Shown: positions 33,675 through 47,300, numbered from the stretch's first letter. The stretch: DNA of 64,000 nucleotides from Pisolithus tinctorius (GCA_024663395.1 JANFAH010000076.1:124001-188000), one strand, 5' to 3'. Notes: generated by a model from the sequence alone, not told the origin. Program-made: numbers and translations.

Positions 33675-35698
33675 ATGGCGTTACAAACACCAGTTAGAGC
33701 GGGGACCGCGACGCCGGGGTACTATCGTGGATACGCTCAACCGGCAACCCAGAGAGTGGGACCAAATGTTACCGATGACTATGAACGTACGTTGCTTTTC
33801 GTCTCTGGGATGTCCTGCTCAAGATATGTCTTCAAGGGTGGTACACCGACGCAACGCCCAGCAACCGAATGGTACTCTCTCTTCGCTGTGGTATACACAC
33901 CGAGATAGGATGGGCGCTCGATCGGCTGCACAGGCTTTGCACGAATGACCAGTTCGCTCTCAAAGCCATTCCAGGTCTGACTGAAGCACTTTTCGAATGG
34001 CCCGAGTGGTATGTCACGGAGGGACATCTGGAGTCCGAAGGTTGTTCTTTCTTTACTTCCTCAACGGTCGCAGAGAAGAAACGCCGGCATGCAGTGGAGT
34101 CGCTCTTCATCCTACGCAACTCAGTCGTGAACGAGCCTAATGTCCATGAGCTTGCAAACCACTCTCGGACGCAACCACTGCTTTTCCGCGCCCTCACTAA
34201 TCTCGATTTGGATGCTGAAACTAACAATGAATTTCTCCTGAACACTATAGAGCTCCTACAAGCTATCTCCCCGAGCGTGGTACTACCCACTCCATCCGCA
34301 GACGAGAAGGATCCCCTTGCTGGGCTACTGCACATAGTAGAACATTCTTCCAACCGGTCTTTGATCATTGCGACTCTCACTCTTCTTGGCCAACTATTTT
34401 CCAACACTTCAAATTTACCCCGCCTGCAGGCTGAATCTCCTGCTCTGTCTGCTTCGATACGATACCTTCCGCTCTTCGTTGATAAACCTTTGGTGGAGGC
34501 ATCCCTTAATTACCTTTACGCTCATCTTTCACATCCACCAATGGTAAAATCTTTTTTTCATCACCACCTGATGCCAAGCGCGCTTCGCGTTCTTGTGAGT
34601 CTCCTATTGTCGGAGCAAGTGGAAGAGACGGTGTCGCAGGACATTTCTTTCCCTGCAAAGACGGTCCCCGCGGTTACAATGGTTACACCTGACCATGATT
34701 TGACGCAAGAGGAATTGGACCGCCTTCTGCCAATGCCAGAACCTCAACGCTGTTACGAGTGGTACGTCAAACGCATTATCGTTCTGATACTGTATTTGAC
34801 CCAAAAGATCAGGATGCGAACTATGTTCGTGGCTAAACCAGAAGGTGAAATGACTCAAGTTGACTTCTGGAACCTCTACAAGGATGCGTTTACACCGCAC
34901 GTCGAGCGTTTTCCTGTTCTGGTTGCTTCTGACGTCATCAAGAACGTGAATGTAGTATTTCCCCAAGCCCAGGCGATGGTACTTCCGGGTCCTCCGCAAC
35001 GGTTCGTTGTGCGAGGGGTTGACCGACGGAAAGAAGCACAAGACAGCCCAAGGTTCAGATGTCAGTGGGACAAATCTCAGTGTTCGGTCCCAGCATTTGG
35101 GTCTGTGGGTGAACTATACGATCACCTTCTCCAACATATAGATGCCCTCGGGGTTACCGAACCAATATGTCTATGGTCAACGTGTTCCGTCTCGCTTTCC
35201 AAGGCGTCCCTGAGGTCGCATGTCTTAACCCACATGCCTAGCGCACAACTCCCAGCGAAACACGCTTCACAAGATGAAATGGTGACTCTTTCACTAACCG
35301 ACGAGGTGTATCCTATCGTAGACCCGACTCGGCGGGATCTGCCGCCGCTACGCAATGCAACTATCACTTTCCGTCGACCTGTTGCTGATCCACCTTCTAC
35401 ATCACTCACGGCATTGCTTATCATCCGCATTCTCTTCCGCACCTCCTTTGTCGCAACAGACCTGGCTCCACGTGCGGATGGTGAACGATTTGGTTTCCCA
35501 GGGGTTGTTGTAGAAGATGAGGGGGATAATGTTACAAACGAGGAATACGCGTACGAGGTTGAAGGAGAGAGAAGGGGCAGACGTGCATTCGTGGGTGTCA
35601 GGAGAATGATGGAGGATGTGAGGATTAAAGATGAAGCACTCATGAGTTGGATAGTGGAAATGAGCCATGCGGCATATGACGGTTTGCCTCAGTCGTGA
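33675..35698 (+). CDS. RSC9: RSC9-like subunit of the RSC/SWI-SNF chromatin remodelling complex
   Basis: 657 residues in two exons (33675-33786, 33837-35698). The junction restores WYTDATPSNRMVLSLRCGI, a strongly conserved start of fungal RSC9, so the exon choice is well supported. Residues about 40-330 form an armadillo-like helical region (LLLHIVEH, LIIATLTLLGQLF). A segment YEWYVKRIIVLILYLTQ may belong to a winged-helix (RFX-type) element. Two C2H2-like zinc fingers follow: one in CQWDKSQC...HLLQH and one in CLWSTC...HVLTH. They resemble those of the ARID2/RSC9 family. It acts in the nucleus. The ATG at 33675 is chosen because the protein then starts MALQTPVR; the same frame is open further upstream, but that part lacks conservation-like features. 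Confidence 0.8.
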
Positions 35699-37154
35699 AT
35701 GGCGATGGAGACAGGAGCCGAGCCCTCCCCCCCATTCCAGGTGCAGGGCTTACCGTCGGCCGCTGGACCCCGAGGTGTCAGCGGTGTCATGGGGCATCCT
35801 CGCATTTATCTTCAGAACATGTCACACCGATAGTCTAAAAAGTCGTTCTAACGAGCTCACTTCTCGACAGAATTTGACCGGGATTTCTACAATGCAGCTT
35901 TTCGATAACGAAGACCGCCATGGACAGCCCTCTTAAAGAGTAGAGGGAAAGCAGTCAATATAAAGCATGCTTACACCTACTAGTATTGTCGTCGAATAAC
36001 TGACTGAGAGTCACTGTTATCAACTGGCCCCTTTACCGCGCGAAAGATGTGCCCTGGACGACAACATTGAAGCGCGCATACCCACTCCGTTTCACAGTGT
36101 ACCAGCGGAAACGCGGCAAGCTGGGAGGTGGTAAATACGCCGGTCAGTAGCAAAAACAGGTCGGCACGTCGTCTGTTCTGGAGTGTACTGGCGATGGCCA
36201 GGCCTTAATAGTGCGATTTATGATCGCGGGATAGTTACGGACTGCTGTAAACTGTGGTTCCGTAATTGCTTCATCTCCGCCAGCGTCTGCTTATTGGCGA
36301 CCTTATCTTGTACCTCAACTTATCTGGGTTTGCCATCCCGCCACGGTAGGTCCGCAGATATCTTCAAGTTTTTCCAGAATGTAACATAAACTATGGGAAC
36401 GGGCTTGGTCGCATCGGAGGTATGGGAGTCGCCCTGTAGCGTCTGCAATCCCTCGGTCTGGAAAATCCTATTAGACACAATACTTGGCGGGTCCGACACT
36501 GATACCTGTTTTACCAGAAATTGACTATACCATTAGCGATCGTAGCCGGTTTCGTCCGAATCTCGCCGTAAACGTGCCGGCGTGACAAGAGCGGATCATG
36601 CTGCGGGGATGCAACGCTGCGCCGGATTCCGGGTGTCGGTGAATCGATGACCTACATACATTCCACAATGCAGCACCAACCACGGTGTTGCAGCCAACGG
36701 AATAGTGGGTGGAGTTGATGGCGCCTACTAGTTGCACAGCTTCAAAGTTGCTTCAAAGTCTAAAAGTTTGGATCGGTCGCGTTTGCCCAAAAGAGGCAGG
36801 TGAAAAAAGTTTTTCACCTCGATAAGCAGAGGTTAGGGTGCGTCCCCGAGCATGAAATCGAGTTTAAAGTTGAATGGCTGTTGTTCGCTCAACAAACATG
36901 TCTGAGAGCCGGCGAACCATGCACAGAGACTATCCTAATCCAAAAATTAGTACAAGACATGCATAGACAGCCTGATACACTCTTATCGGTGAGTTCCAGC
37001 CGTCGATAGGCTATCTCCTCCAAAAGTGTTAATCGACTCGGTGAACGAACCTGGCTCGGTGAATACCCGTAGCTTTTATCCCGGTTTTTCCCTCCAAATT
37101 CTCCCTCATCCTCTCAGCCTGCCAACAGCACTGAGCCAGAATTCTGCGATATAC
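35699..37154. other. Intergenic, no gene seen
   Basis: 1.5 kb between RSC9 and the glycine decarboxylase gene, which run in the same direction. Only short frames without motifs. It should hold the P-protein promoter. Confidence 0.4.
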
Positions 37155-40100
37155 ATGGCAGCCCTGCGTATTGCATCTGCTCGTCTTAGGCAAACCGCCC
37201 TCTGGTCTGTCCCACCCCGAACCCCTCTTTGCAGGCGGTGGCTGGCAACGGCCAGATCTCCCGCCTCCCTCTTCGAGTCGCTCGACACTTTTACAGATAG
37301 GCACATAGGTCCTGATGACAGCGAAACTGCCTTCATGCTGTCGCAGCTGGGCTACGACTCAATGGATGAATTTCTCAATGCGACTGTTCCCCCAATGATT
37401 CGCATTACCAGCACTACTATCAGTGATAGTTCCATGCCCGCTCTGAGTGAATCGGAACTTCAAGCTCGTGCCAAGGTACTCGGTAACAATAACTCCAAGT
37501 TCAAGAGCTACATCGGAATGGGATACCATAATGCAGTAGTCCCCCCAGTCATACTTCGCAACGTAGGTTATATGCGACTGGAGCGTATCTCTTCACTTTT
37601 AAAACGTTGATATAGGTCATAGAGAACCCTGCCTGGTATACTCCATACACTCCATATCAGCCGGAGATCGCTCAAGGTAGGTCACACGACCACACCAGCA
37701 CGATCTTCCGTTAACTCCGAACAGGTCGTCTGGAGTCTCTAGTCAATTACCAGACCATGATCATGTCACTGACGGCTATGGACGTTGCCAACGCGTCCCT
37801 CTTGGACGAGGCAACAGCGGCCGCCGAAGGAATGGTCATGGCATACGTCAATTCTAACCAAAAAAGGAAGACTTTTTTTGTAGACCGGGGAGTTCTTCCG
37901 CAGACTATTGCTGTCCTGCGGACACGTGCCAAAGGTTTCGGCATCCAATTGGTCGTCGGGGATGCCATCACCGCACTCAACGACGATATTATACGCGTAG
38001 ACCTTTGCGGTGTTCTGCTTCAATATCCCGACGTTAATGGTCGGGTCACTGACTATGCAGCGCTCACTAAAGAGGTGCATGCGACGGGGGCGTTGCTCGT
38101 CTGTGCTACAGATTTACTTGCTTTGACACTATTGACCCCTCCTGGCGAATGGGGGTGCGATATCGTCCTCGGAAACTCTGCACGTTTTGGCGTTCCAGCT
38201 GGGTATGGCGGCCCCCACGGCGCTTTCTTTGCCGTGACGGAAAGTTTGAAGAGGAAGATGCCTGGAAGGTTGATAGGGCGTAGCAGAGATACCCTGGGCA
38301 ATCCAGCATACAGACTGGCATTGCAAAGTGAGTGGACCTCGTAGTGCACGCCTTTGTGTGCTCACCCGTCATTCATCAAGCTCGAGAACAACATATCCGT
38401 CGTGAAAAGGCCACTAGTAACATCTGTACCAGTCAAGCCCTTCTCGCGAACATGGCGGCTATGTACGCTGTCTACCACGGTCCCGTCGGCCTCACTCGCA
38501 TAGCAAAGAAAGTCCATTTCTTTACTCAGCTCCTCAAGATTGCTGTCGAACGGCTTGGGTTCAAGGTTGTCAACGACACGTTCTTCGACACTCTAACAAT
38601 AGATGTGTCCTCCGTGTGCAAGAACGCAGAAGTTGTCCACGCTGCAGCTGCTCTAAAGCATATCAATCTGCGTAGGATCGACGGTTCGCACGTTGGCGTC
38701 ACCCTGGATGAGTCAGTATCACGGGACGACCTGAATGTCCTTGCGAATATTTTTGCTATCTCGGCGTCTAGAGCTTGTGGCTCCCTCGCAGACCTCCCAC
38801 AGCCGGTAAGCCCTGGGTACCCCGAACCCCTCGCTCGCACCTCAGAGTTTCTACCCCATCCTGTTTTCAACAAACACCATTCGGAAACGGAGATGCTGAG
38901 ATATATATTCCATCTCGCATCCAAGGATTTATCCCTTGTCCATGCAATGATCCCGTTGGGTAGCTGCACGATGAAGCTTAACAGCACTTCGAGCATGATT
39001 CCTCTCACGTGGCCCGAGTTCAGTAATGTGCATCCATTTGCCCCGATTAATCAAGTCAAGGGTTATAAGCAAATTATTGAGGTGTGTGAATGTCACGCTT
39101 GTCACTTCTCATACCCACATTCATGCTATTACCAGGAACTCGAGGCCGATCTTTGCAGGATTACCGGATTTCATGCGTGCTCTGTCCAGCCTAATTCCGG
39201 TGCAGCGGGCGAATACACAGGTTTGACAGTGATACGGGCATATCATGAATCTCGTGGCGAGGGTCACCGGGACATCTGTCTGATTCCTCTGAGCGCGCAC
39301 GGTACTAACCCTGCTGTATGTGTTTTGTATCCCCTACCCATCGATGTCCAACTGATATTCCCTGGTGACAGTCGGCCGTAATGGCTGGTTTGAATGTTGT
39401 TGCAGTCAAGACTCACGCCGACGGTAACCTTGACCTTGCAGACTTGAAAGAGAAAGCAGAAAAGCACAAAGACAATTTAGCGGCGTTTATGGTGGGTATT
39501 CATATGCTGTCTCGGAGCCCGTCTGACCTGTATTAGATCACGTATCCTTCAACGTTTGGCGTTTTTGAGGACGGTGTTACTGAGGCTTGCAAGATCATTC
39601 ATGAACATGGTGGTCAGGTTTATCTGGATGGCGCAAACCTCAATGCTCAGGTTGGTTTGACAAACCCCGCAGTATGCGGTGGAGATGTCTGCCATCTTAA
39701 CCTTCACAAGACATTCGCAATGTTAGTGCTCCATGTGTTTCGGTCAAATCATGATTAAACAGTATTTACTGCAGTCCCCACGGAGGCGGTGGCCCCGGAG
39801 TAGGGTATGACTTGCCTTGCAACCTAATTCTTCGATACTCATTTCCGATGTCAGGCCCATTTGCGTTGCCAAGCATCTTGCACCATTCCTTCCCAGGCAC
39901 CCTCTGGTCGAGACTGGTGGCTCCAAAGCCATCGATGCCGTTTCTGCTGGACCGTTTGGTAGCGCATCGATTCTACTCATTTCTTGGGCTTATATCAAAA
40001 TGCTGGGCGGAGACGGTCTCTCCCAATCGACTAACATCGCATTGCTGAACGCCAACTATATGGCAAGTCGCCTCACAGGACACTATACGTTGCGATTCAA

Positions 40101-40833
40101 GAACAGGAACGGCCGCGTTGCTCACGAGTTGCTGATCGATCTCGCTGAGTTTGACAAGGCTGCTGGTCTTAAAGTCATGGACTTTGCAAAGCGTCTCCAG
40201 GTATGAAGAGGGGTAGAGCGCTTTTGTCGGGAGCTGACCAGCTGGTTCGGTTAGGACTATGGTTTCCATCCACCTACGTGCTCGTGGCCCATATCCACAT
40301 GTATGCTCATTGAACCCACTGAATCGGAGACACTTGAGGAGATAGACAGGTGCGTGCGACAGATCTGTGCCATTGCTTAGCTGACGCTGCGCAGATTCTG
40401 CGATGCTATGATCCAAATTCGTCAAGAGGTTGAAGACATTATTTGCGGAAAGCAACCTCGGGACAACAATCTTTTGAAGAATGCCCCACACCCGCCGTCG
40501 GCGATTATTGTCTCCGATAAAGAGTGGAATCGGTGAGACCGTTAGTTTTGTTCCGGGTTTAGGCTGACCATGCGTTCAGTCCGTATACTAGGGAGCAGGC
40601 GGTTTATCCCATGCCGTGGCTGCGGGAGAAGAAGTTCTGGCCAAGTGTCGGTCGCATAGATGATAGTAAGTCATCACTACTCATGTTACTTATGAACCTC
40701 TGAGCGAACGGTCCAAGCTTATGGTGACCTTAACCTTATTGTGAGTTCTCTAGTTTGCCGCTGTCGACGAGCTGCTGACTCCGTTTCTCCCCAGTGCGAC
40801 TGCCCATCAGTGGAGGAATTAGCTTCGTCTTGA
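37155..40833 (+). CDS. Glycine decarboxylase P-protein, mitochondrial
   Basis: PLP enzyme of the glycine cleavage system in the mitochondrial matrix. It decarboxylates glycine and passes the aminomethyl group to lipoyl H-protein. About a dozen short introns; roughly 1,000 residues, the normal length. It starts with an Arg-rich presequence ([17 protein letters not shown]). Then come the P-protein blocks [16 protein letters not shown] and [19 protein letters not shown] (joined across the second intron), [40 protein letters not shown] and [14 protein letters not shown]. The PLP lysine is in NLHKTF, followed by [11 protein letters not shown] across an intron. The C-terminus is [11 protein letters not shown]. 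The ATG at 37155 is preferred over an upstream in-frame ATG because it begins the presequence. This gene is a known companion of the Agaricomycete matA region. Confidence 0.95.
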
Positions 40834-41003
40834 TTCATTTTACCGGGTTTTAAAGTAGACTTTGAGGTGATCATAGCGGTTTTTAGGCTCTAGGACACCT
40901 GTAGAATGCGTAATGTTCAACCACCACGCACTGTATGTTTATACCACAGACACGATTACCAGTTCGGTATTGCCTTTGCAATGAAACCATCTACGAACAA
41001 ACA

Positions 41004-43319
41004 CTACATTGCGACATGGTTCGGTTTTATGATGATCTCTCCTAAAATAGATGGCAACGTCACCCAAAGGTCTGGAAGGTATCGTTGTATCCGAGAAAGC
41101 ACCTCGTCCTGCTGATTCGCCCTTGTGGCAAATGTCAAAAGAACCTGGATCGTATCCGCATTGGGTGCCACGTCTTTCTGACCTTGACCCATCTGTAAGC
41201 AAACTGTTTTCACGGCATCATTCAATCTCCCGACACGACACATGCATTCCACATAAGAATGCCAATTCCCCTGGTTAAACAGAAAAGATCGTTCAGATAG
41301 CCTCATGTGGACCTTTTGAGCCAGAGGCCACGCATTGGCGAAGCCACATGCATCCAGTATGATGGAGACGCTCGCATGATCGAAGTTCTCGCTCACGAGC
41401 AGCATTTCCCAAACTCTGTACGCTTCCGCGAACAGACCGACGCGCTGATAAGTGTCCATGAGTTGGTTCCAGAGTGAAATATTGGGTGTCATAGTGGGGT
41501 CGAGCGTGAGGTGATCGTGAACACGTCGAACGCAAGCTGCGAGGCGATCTTTCATGACCTCTGGGGCGTCAGGAGCCAAGTGGGCGAGATGCTTGAGCAG
41601 TTGAGCGTATATGGTAGGGGTGACAGCCAGACCGGAAAAACGCATATCCTTAACGATTTCGAAGTAGTGCCATATGGGTGGAAGGGACCGGTCCTCTCCG
41701 AACGTCAGCTTGGACAATGTATCCAGAATCCACTGATAACCCCATGCAGTGATACGCGGGACATTCGTCTGTCTAGCCAAACGCCTGTATGCCTCCAAAG
41801 CTTCATCTACGCTTGAGGAACAGCGCATGGCAATCACGATCAGTGATGCGAGGATTACGGAAGTGTGAGGTATGGCTCTGGCTTCCATTGCAACTAAAAG
41901 AGAGATTGCAACCTTAGAGTACTTCTGCACATCGGTTGAATTCCCCATAGCTCGGAGGAGCGTGCCATACATATAAGCATCAGGTCCGACAGAACGCTCG
42001 CGCATGAAATCCAGATCTTCTCGTCTTGGGGGCGCATCAGGATCCGCCGGAGGGAATGTGGTCGCAAGCTCATGATACAACTTCAGTGCCTGGTCCAGCA
42101 GGTCATCGCTAGAACCTGAAGTCGCAGTGTTACACAAACCGGTGATAAGGGGTTGTAAAAGAGGGGCGCTGAGCGGTAAGCCAGTCGATCGGAACTGACG
42201 GTAGCTGGACAGGGCGGAAGGGAGATTTCCAGCACGTATTGCGTTGGCAATAACGATCGACCAGTGAAACGCGGATGGCTTCAAGTCGAGTGCTTCCCCG
42301 GCATACTCCAAGTCAGAGATGTCATGGCTGCGACGTAACAGAATGGAAAGTGTACGGTGATGAACTTTGTATCCATCTTCTTGAAGAGATCTGCAGAGTT
42401 TGACCGCGTCGACCATACCATGTCGTTCAACTTCGAGCGCCAGACTTTCCTCCCATTCTACAAGTCTTGGGCTCTCCTTAATTACTCTCTTGAGGAAGTG
42501 CCTGTTAAACTCCTCTTTGACTTCTCTTGCTTGTTGAGTCTGGTTAAGCTTCACGAAACCATCATAGAGCATGTTGGCAATGTCCTCGTCGTACCAGAAC
42601 GTGTACTTCTCTATGTCGTTGAAAGCTGCATGGAAGTCCTTCACAGAAGCTCCAGAGTTGAACATCGCTCTGAAGAGGATTTTGAAGGTACGGTTGTTGG
42701 GAAGGCAGCCGCTGTGGGCCATCTTAGACAGGGCAATCCGTATCATCCTGACATGACCCACGTCCGCACAGTGCTCGAGAAACATGTGCCAATGCTGGAG
42801 ATATGGCTGGACGTTCCCAGGCTTCTGACGCATTTGGACAAGCCAGTTTAGCAGAGTCTGAGGATTGCCCTGCTTCAGCAACCCACGAATGATGTGACTG
42901 TGGACCTCAGCTACCACGGGGAGACCACACAGAGACGTGAAGTTGGCTAGAACTTTCTCGATCAGAGCGAGGTCTTGAGGCCGTGCAGAGCTGGCAAGGG
43001 TGTCGAGGACGCGCAGGATCTGATCCTCCTTTAACGGATGTCGTTCTGGTAGAGATTCATCCAACGAGTCCAGCGCGTCGTGTATTTGTGCGCGAACAGA
43101 CCCCAGCTTCTGATGCGGTACCCGTCGCTGCGGTCGGACGGAAAGCTCTGGTTGTGCAGCGAGTGACGATGTACTGAATTTCCGTGAGCATTTTTGGTTG
43201 GTTACAAGAAATGGGAACCAGCTGTCTCTGGTGTTGTGCAATGGAAGCTTAGGGAGGCTAGGACGGTGAAAGGCGATTGCGAGACGCTCTAACTGTGAGG
43301 CTGCACGGCCAAAGGACAT
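41004..43319 (-). CDS. Mitochondrial pentatricopeptide-repeat (PPR) protein
   Basis: Single-exon gene of 771 residues. The N-terminus is basic and Ser-rich with no acidic residues for 15 positions (for example NQKCSRKFSTSSLAAQ), which suggests mitochondrial import. The body is made of helical pairs of about 35 residues with PPR-like endings (HSGCLPNNRTFKILFRAMF, IRAGNLPSALSSYRQFRSTG, FAEAYRVWEMLLVSENF). It probably binds organellar RNA and acts in its processing or translation. It lies tail-to-tail with the P-protein gene (170 bp) and head-to-head with Sec61 gamma (187 bp). A PPR gene at this place is part of the conserved matA neighbourhood in several mushrooms. The exact RNA target is unknown. 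Confidence 0.85.
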   Translation of the reverse strand: MSFGRAASQLERLAIAFHRPSLPKLPLHNTRDSWFPFLVTNQKCSRKFSTSSLAAQPELSVRPQRRVPHQKLGSVRAQIHDALDSLDESLPERHPLKEDQILRVLDTLASSARPQDLALIEKVLANFTSLCGLPVVAEVHSHIIRGLLKQGNPQTLLNWLVQMRQKPGNVQPYLQHWHMFLEHCADVGHVRMIRIALSKMAHSGCLPNNRTFKILFRAMFNSGASVKDFHAAFNDIEKYTFWYDEDIANMLYDGFVKLNQTQQAREVKEEFNRHFLKRVIKESPRLVEWEESLALEVERHGMVDAVKLCRSLQEDGYKVHHRTLSILLRRSHDISDLEYAGEALDLKPSAFHWSIVIANAIRAGNLPSALSSYRQFRSTGLPLSAPLLQPLITGLCNTATSGSSDDLLDQALKLYHELATTFPPADPDAPPRREDLDFMRERSVGPDAYMYGTLLRAMGNSTDVQKYSKVAISLLVAMEARAIPHTSVILASLIVIAMRCSSSVDEALEAYRRLARQTNVPRITAWGYQWILDTLSKLTFGEDRSLPPIWHYFEIVKDMRFSGLAVTPTIYAQLLKHLAHLAPDAPEVMKDRLAACVRRVHDHLTLDPTMTPNISLWNQLMDTYQRVGLFAEAYRVWEMLLVSENFDHASVSIILDACGFANAWPLAQKVHMRLSERSFLFNQGNWHSYVECMCRVGRLNDAVKTVCLQMGQGQKDVAPNADTIQVLLTFATRANQQDEVLSRIQRYLPDLWVTLPSILGEIIIKPNHVAM

Positions 43320-43506
43320 TCATGCGTGCACAAAGGTACTGTCGAGTAGCTCAGTGTCCTGCAGTGTTTCAGACAGCGTGTTATAGGCCAAGCTTTGATC
43401 CTACCTTGTTGGATGGCAGCACCTGAGCACAGCTGGGTGGGTGTCCGTGGGAAGCACGGAATGCGGACACGTCTGCTTCACTCGTACAACTTTCTACAAC
43501 ACCAAC
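43320..43506. promoter_or_regulatory. Bidirectional promoter, PPR / Sec61 gamma
   Basis: A gap of 187 bp between divergent start codons; both promoters must lie here. Confidence 0.5.
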
Positions 43507-43943
43507 ATGTCTGAAAAACTGCAGGAGGTCTTGGAAATCCCACAGGAATTCGTTCGGGATGGCAACCAGGTTGGGTCTGCGTACTGGAACTCTTAGAGGC
43601 CAACACTGACGAACGTCGCCAGTTCCTAACACGCTGCACAAAGCCCTCCCGGAAAGGTGTGCCTCCAAAATGCTCAGTTCATTCTCCACTGTTTTGTTAA
43701 TCCATGCATCTATCTAGAATTCCTCCAAATATCAAGAGCTGTCGCCATTGGCTTCGCTGTCATGGGATTCATTGGGTATTTCGTGAAGCTCATTCATATC
43801 CCAATGTACGTGTCTCATAAGCCCCCTCTTCGTACATTGCGTTGACGCCATTCATCCAGAAATAATATTCTTGTGTACGTCAAGAACCATACGATGTCAT
43901 TTTGCAATCCCACTGACGAACTGTTCCTAGTGGTGGGGCTTAG
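43507..43943 (+). CDS. SSS1: Sec61 gamma subunit of the ER translocon (Sss1)
   Basis: 70 residues from five exons: 43507-43569, 43623-43656, 43718-43805, 43860-43874 (15 nt) and 43931-43943 (13 nt). The tail-anchored subunit clamps Sec61 alpha in the ER membrane. The joined protein has an amphipathic N-terminal helix, the block [13 protein letters not shown] across intron 2, the single membrane helix [22 protein letters not shown], and the ending INNILVGGA built from the two tiny last exons. Length and all landmarks match Sss1/Sec61 gamma. All introns are GT-AG. The small exons would be missed by a gene finder with a minimum exon size. Confidence 0.93.
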
Positions 43944-44387
43944 CCATCATCGTGTTCTCTATTACTTGTCCGAGGCGCTGTTGTTTTACGATCCCCCATA
44001 TTCCATTGGCGACCGCAGTGGCGCAGAGCTGTACACATCTACTGCGCAGGAGTGTTGAGGTTGACATACCCATAATTTACAGTACAAAAGTTGGACCTGT
44101 TGGCGTGCCTCCAATCTTTATTACGGATGTTCATTATTAGGGAGTCTGAGACGGGGTAATTCTACCGGATCTTCCAGCAGGATCCTGGGCGAGTTGTGTG
44201 GTTTCGACTAGCTGTGGTGAGTGTACATCTGGACTACGTCTGAACAGGGAATCCGCGAGTGACTATCCATGACCCAACACGAGGCCATTACCTCGCAAAA
44301 ATCCTTTCGAAGACAGCGGTATGTAGGTGACGCACGTCGAGGAAGGCAGTAACTGGGAATTACATGACATGAACTATAGATATCCTG
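43944..44387. other. Intergenic between convergent genes
   Basis: 444 bp between the 3' ends of Sec61 gamma and COG1. No gene or repeat seen. Confidence 0.5.
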
Positions 44388-47300
44388 CTATCGTCTGTCA
44401 ATGAGCAACAGCGGAAACCGCGAGGACGGTTGGGTAAGGTTGACAGCAGGGATAAATGTTGCGTCCACATTAGGCACACCGTGCGACAACAACGCGGCCA
44501 GTTTATCACCGCTGTCGTTTGCAGGCTGCGTAGAGGAGACGGGGAGGAGTGCTGTTATGAGCATTTGAGTCCGTGCCAGCGTCTCCGAAGCGCTGCGATC
44601 AAGGTCGTGATGCGACTGTCCCGGGGAGCGAAGCTTAAGCAAACATCAGTTGATCGGTAATGGGCCCACACTTGAAAGCGTGCTTACTTCTGCTTCTGCA
44701 TGAGCAATAGCCTTGTCGAGCAATACCTCCGAGTCTCTACCCCATGTCGAGATCACCCGACGAAGGAGGTAGAAGTCGAAGAGCGCTTGATGATAGTCCA
44801 AGAATAAGCCGTCGTTGACAGCATCCACAAACGAAGCAGAAAACTTGGTTAAGGTTTCGAACGCCACGCGGCTAAAGGGTAGGGAATGATGGACCAAGCC
44901 CAAGGTATGTAACGAAGAAGAAAGGGAGTAAAGGCATTCCAACATCAGGAGGGATGGGCGTGCACTCGCAATCACTGTTACTCAATTAAAGATGAGCTTC
45001 TAACTCTGTAGAAGGACCCGTACCTGTGAGGCGAGATCGCAATGCGATTATTCCTTCAGTATATCTGGCAATCTCGCTGGAAGCCGCGTGGTCCTTCCAG
45101 CGTTCCATAACTCGTGCGAACAGCGCAGCGGTTTCCTGTCGAAAGTCTGAGATTTGATTAGAAAACATTTAGCATACATGTCAGGATCAGCACCCACCAC
45201 TTTCTCTAGCATGTCCACAACCAATGCCCGAAGCGAAAGAACTGGTAGACAATTCGAGAGCCAGCCGACCGTGAAAAACCAAACACTTCGCTCCAGGATC
45301 CAAGTCTTGTACAGCGTCAAACTGAGAAGAGGTACCTGGGCGAAACGGAACGGACCTAAGTTTTTCACGAGCCGGTCAATTGACTCGGTAAGGGTGTCGA
45401 CAATCTTCGAGCACAAATTTTCCGCTTCTGGGCGATAAGCTTCAACTAAATCGTCAATCAACCTTGCAAAAAGTCACCACTTATTGTAAATGGAACTTGG
45501 GAAACAAACGGACTGGTTCGGTTCCTCCTTGCCGGAGATCCTGGAAAGATCCCTCTGTACCGCGACTGCGGTATCCTCCAAAAGAGTCAGAACCTCTTGG
45601 AGGCGGGGTGTCCGCCCTTGAAGCCGCCTTGTTAAATGAGCTCTGAGCGCCTGGAATGACAATTCGAAAGAAGACGGTCCACTTCCAGGGGGTGGGTGGG
45701 CTAGAACAGGTAGTGGGCAATACATACTGTGCAAAGGTGGAAATTCTGGGTGTTGTGAGCCATTCAATTGCCCGCCAACAGTGCTAAGCTCGTCACTGTA
45801 CCTTCCACTTCTTCGGGTCGTATGACTTTCAGTTGCTCGACGAAAGCTCCCTCTGCACGCACAAGAGCTGATTTCCATATGCTCATAATGCGTTCCCCCG
45901 CAGCCTCGTCCACAAGGCGACTAAGAACTGACTGTTCGTCATCATTCAATCCACATCGAGAAATCCACTTTTTCAAAGCCAATCGGACCCTCCATGCTCC
46001 GACGACACTTTGAAGTGACGAGAGCGCTCGTTGTATTGCATCCCGCAGATTTGCAGTTGAGTAAGTGAACCAATCGCCTAGCTTTTCCTCCAAGGTTTCA
46101 ATACAGAGATTCGACGAAGACGACGACAGGTCAACAAAAGGTTTGTACGACTTGATGTTTGGGGGTAGAAGAGACAAATACGTGGAAGACGGAAGCATTG
46201 CTATAATAGTTTGCGTGTTGACGAGAAATCCTACAGGCAGTGTTTGGGCTGGTGTTGAAGGTGAGTCTTCTTGTATATATTCCAGTACCTGAGTCGCTAA
46301 AGGCTTGGCGGACGGGGCAGCGAATATCTTGCGAGAAATGTTGAGAGTGTCCGAGATAACAGCCAGAAGACTCTGTACGGAGCGCTTCACCTCGTCTTTC
46401 GTGTGAAAATGTGTTGATATTCCAGTTGTGCGCGCATCCGCCGGTCGCCCATTATGCACAGGTTTCCCAGAGACCTCACTACCTTTAGAAAGTAAGGCGT
46501 TCAAAGTTTTTGTGCGTTGAGATAGATAAATGGTCAGAGTGTCCGTTAATGGTCGTGACTCGAGTATGTGAAGGGTCAGTAACGTGGCACAGGTATCCTG
46601 CAATGATCTTAGCGACGGTACGCGGTCGGAAAGGCAACACGAACCTCGTAAGACTTCTCGGTTGCCCTCAAAGACAACGTTGCCCTGTGTATGATCTGAG
46701 TGCGGAAATGTGACACTGACTCCCATTGCCTTTGGATCAAAGGGAATTGCTCCTGCAGGAAAAACGTCATGAAACAGAATTACAATACAAACGTTGATAC
46801 TAACAAGGACATCCACACCCTGATTAAGCCAACTCTCCTCATCCTGCGCATCGTCTCGTATCAAGGCACGATGGACGACACGAGCCAAAAGGAATAACCA
46901 AGCAGCTTGGAAATATTTTTCCCTCTCTATCAGCCGCCATAGCTGTTCTGGAGCGTCCAGCAATAACTTTGTGTGCGCACAAAGAACTTGTAAAGTATGT
47001 AGATGCGAATCTATCAAATGAAATCTGAGCTTGTGCAGATAGAGCCTTGGTCAAAACGCACCCTGTTTAGCAATGTTCGAAACACGATTCCGCACGGGAG
47101 GACGCTGCTGTGACTGGATAGCATCCCTTATTTCATCCAGGGCATCGTGAACGCGCTTCGCAGAGGACGCAAGGGATATTATTACAGTCGAGGATTTCAA
47201 TAACTCGCGATAGCGCTCCCTGCCCTTTCGAAATACATTCAAAGAGTGTCATAGTCACATTCAGAACACCGTGACGCACCCGACCATAACACGGAGTTCC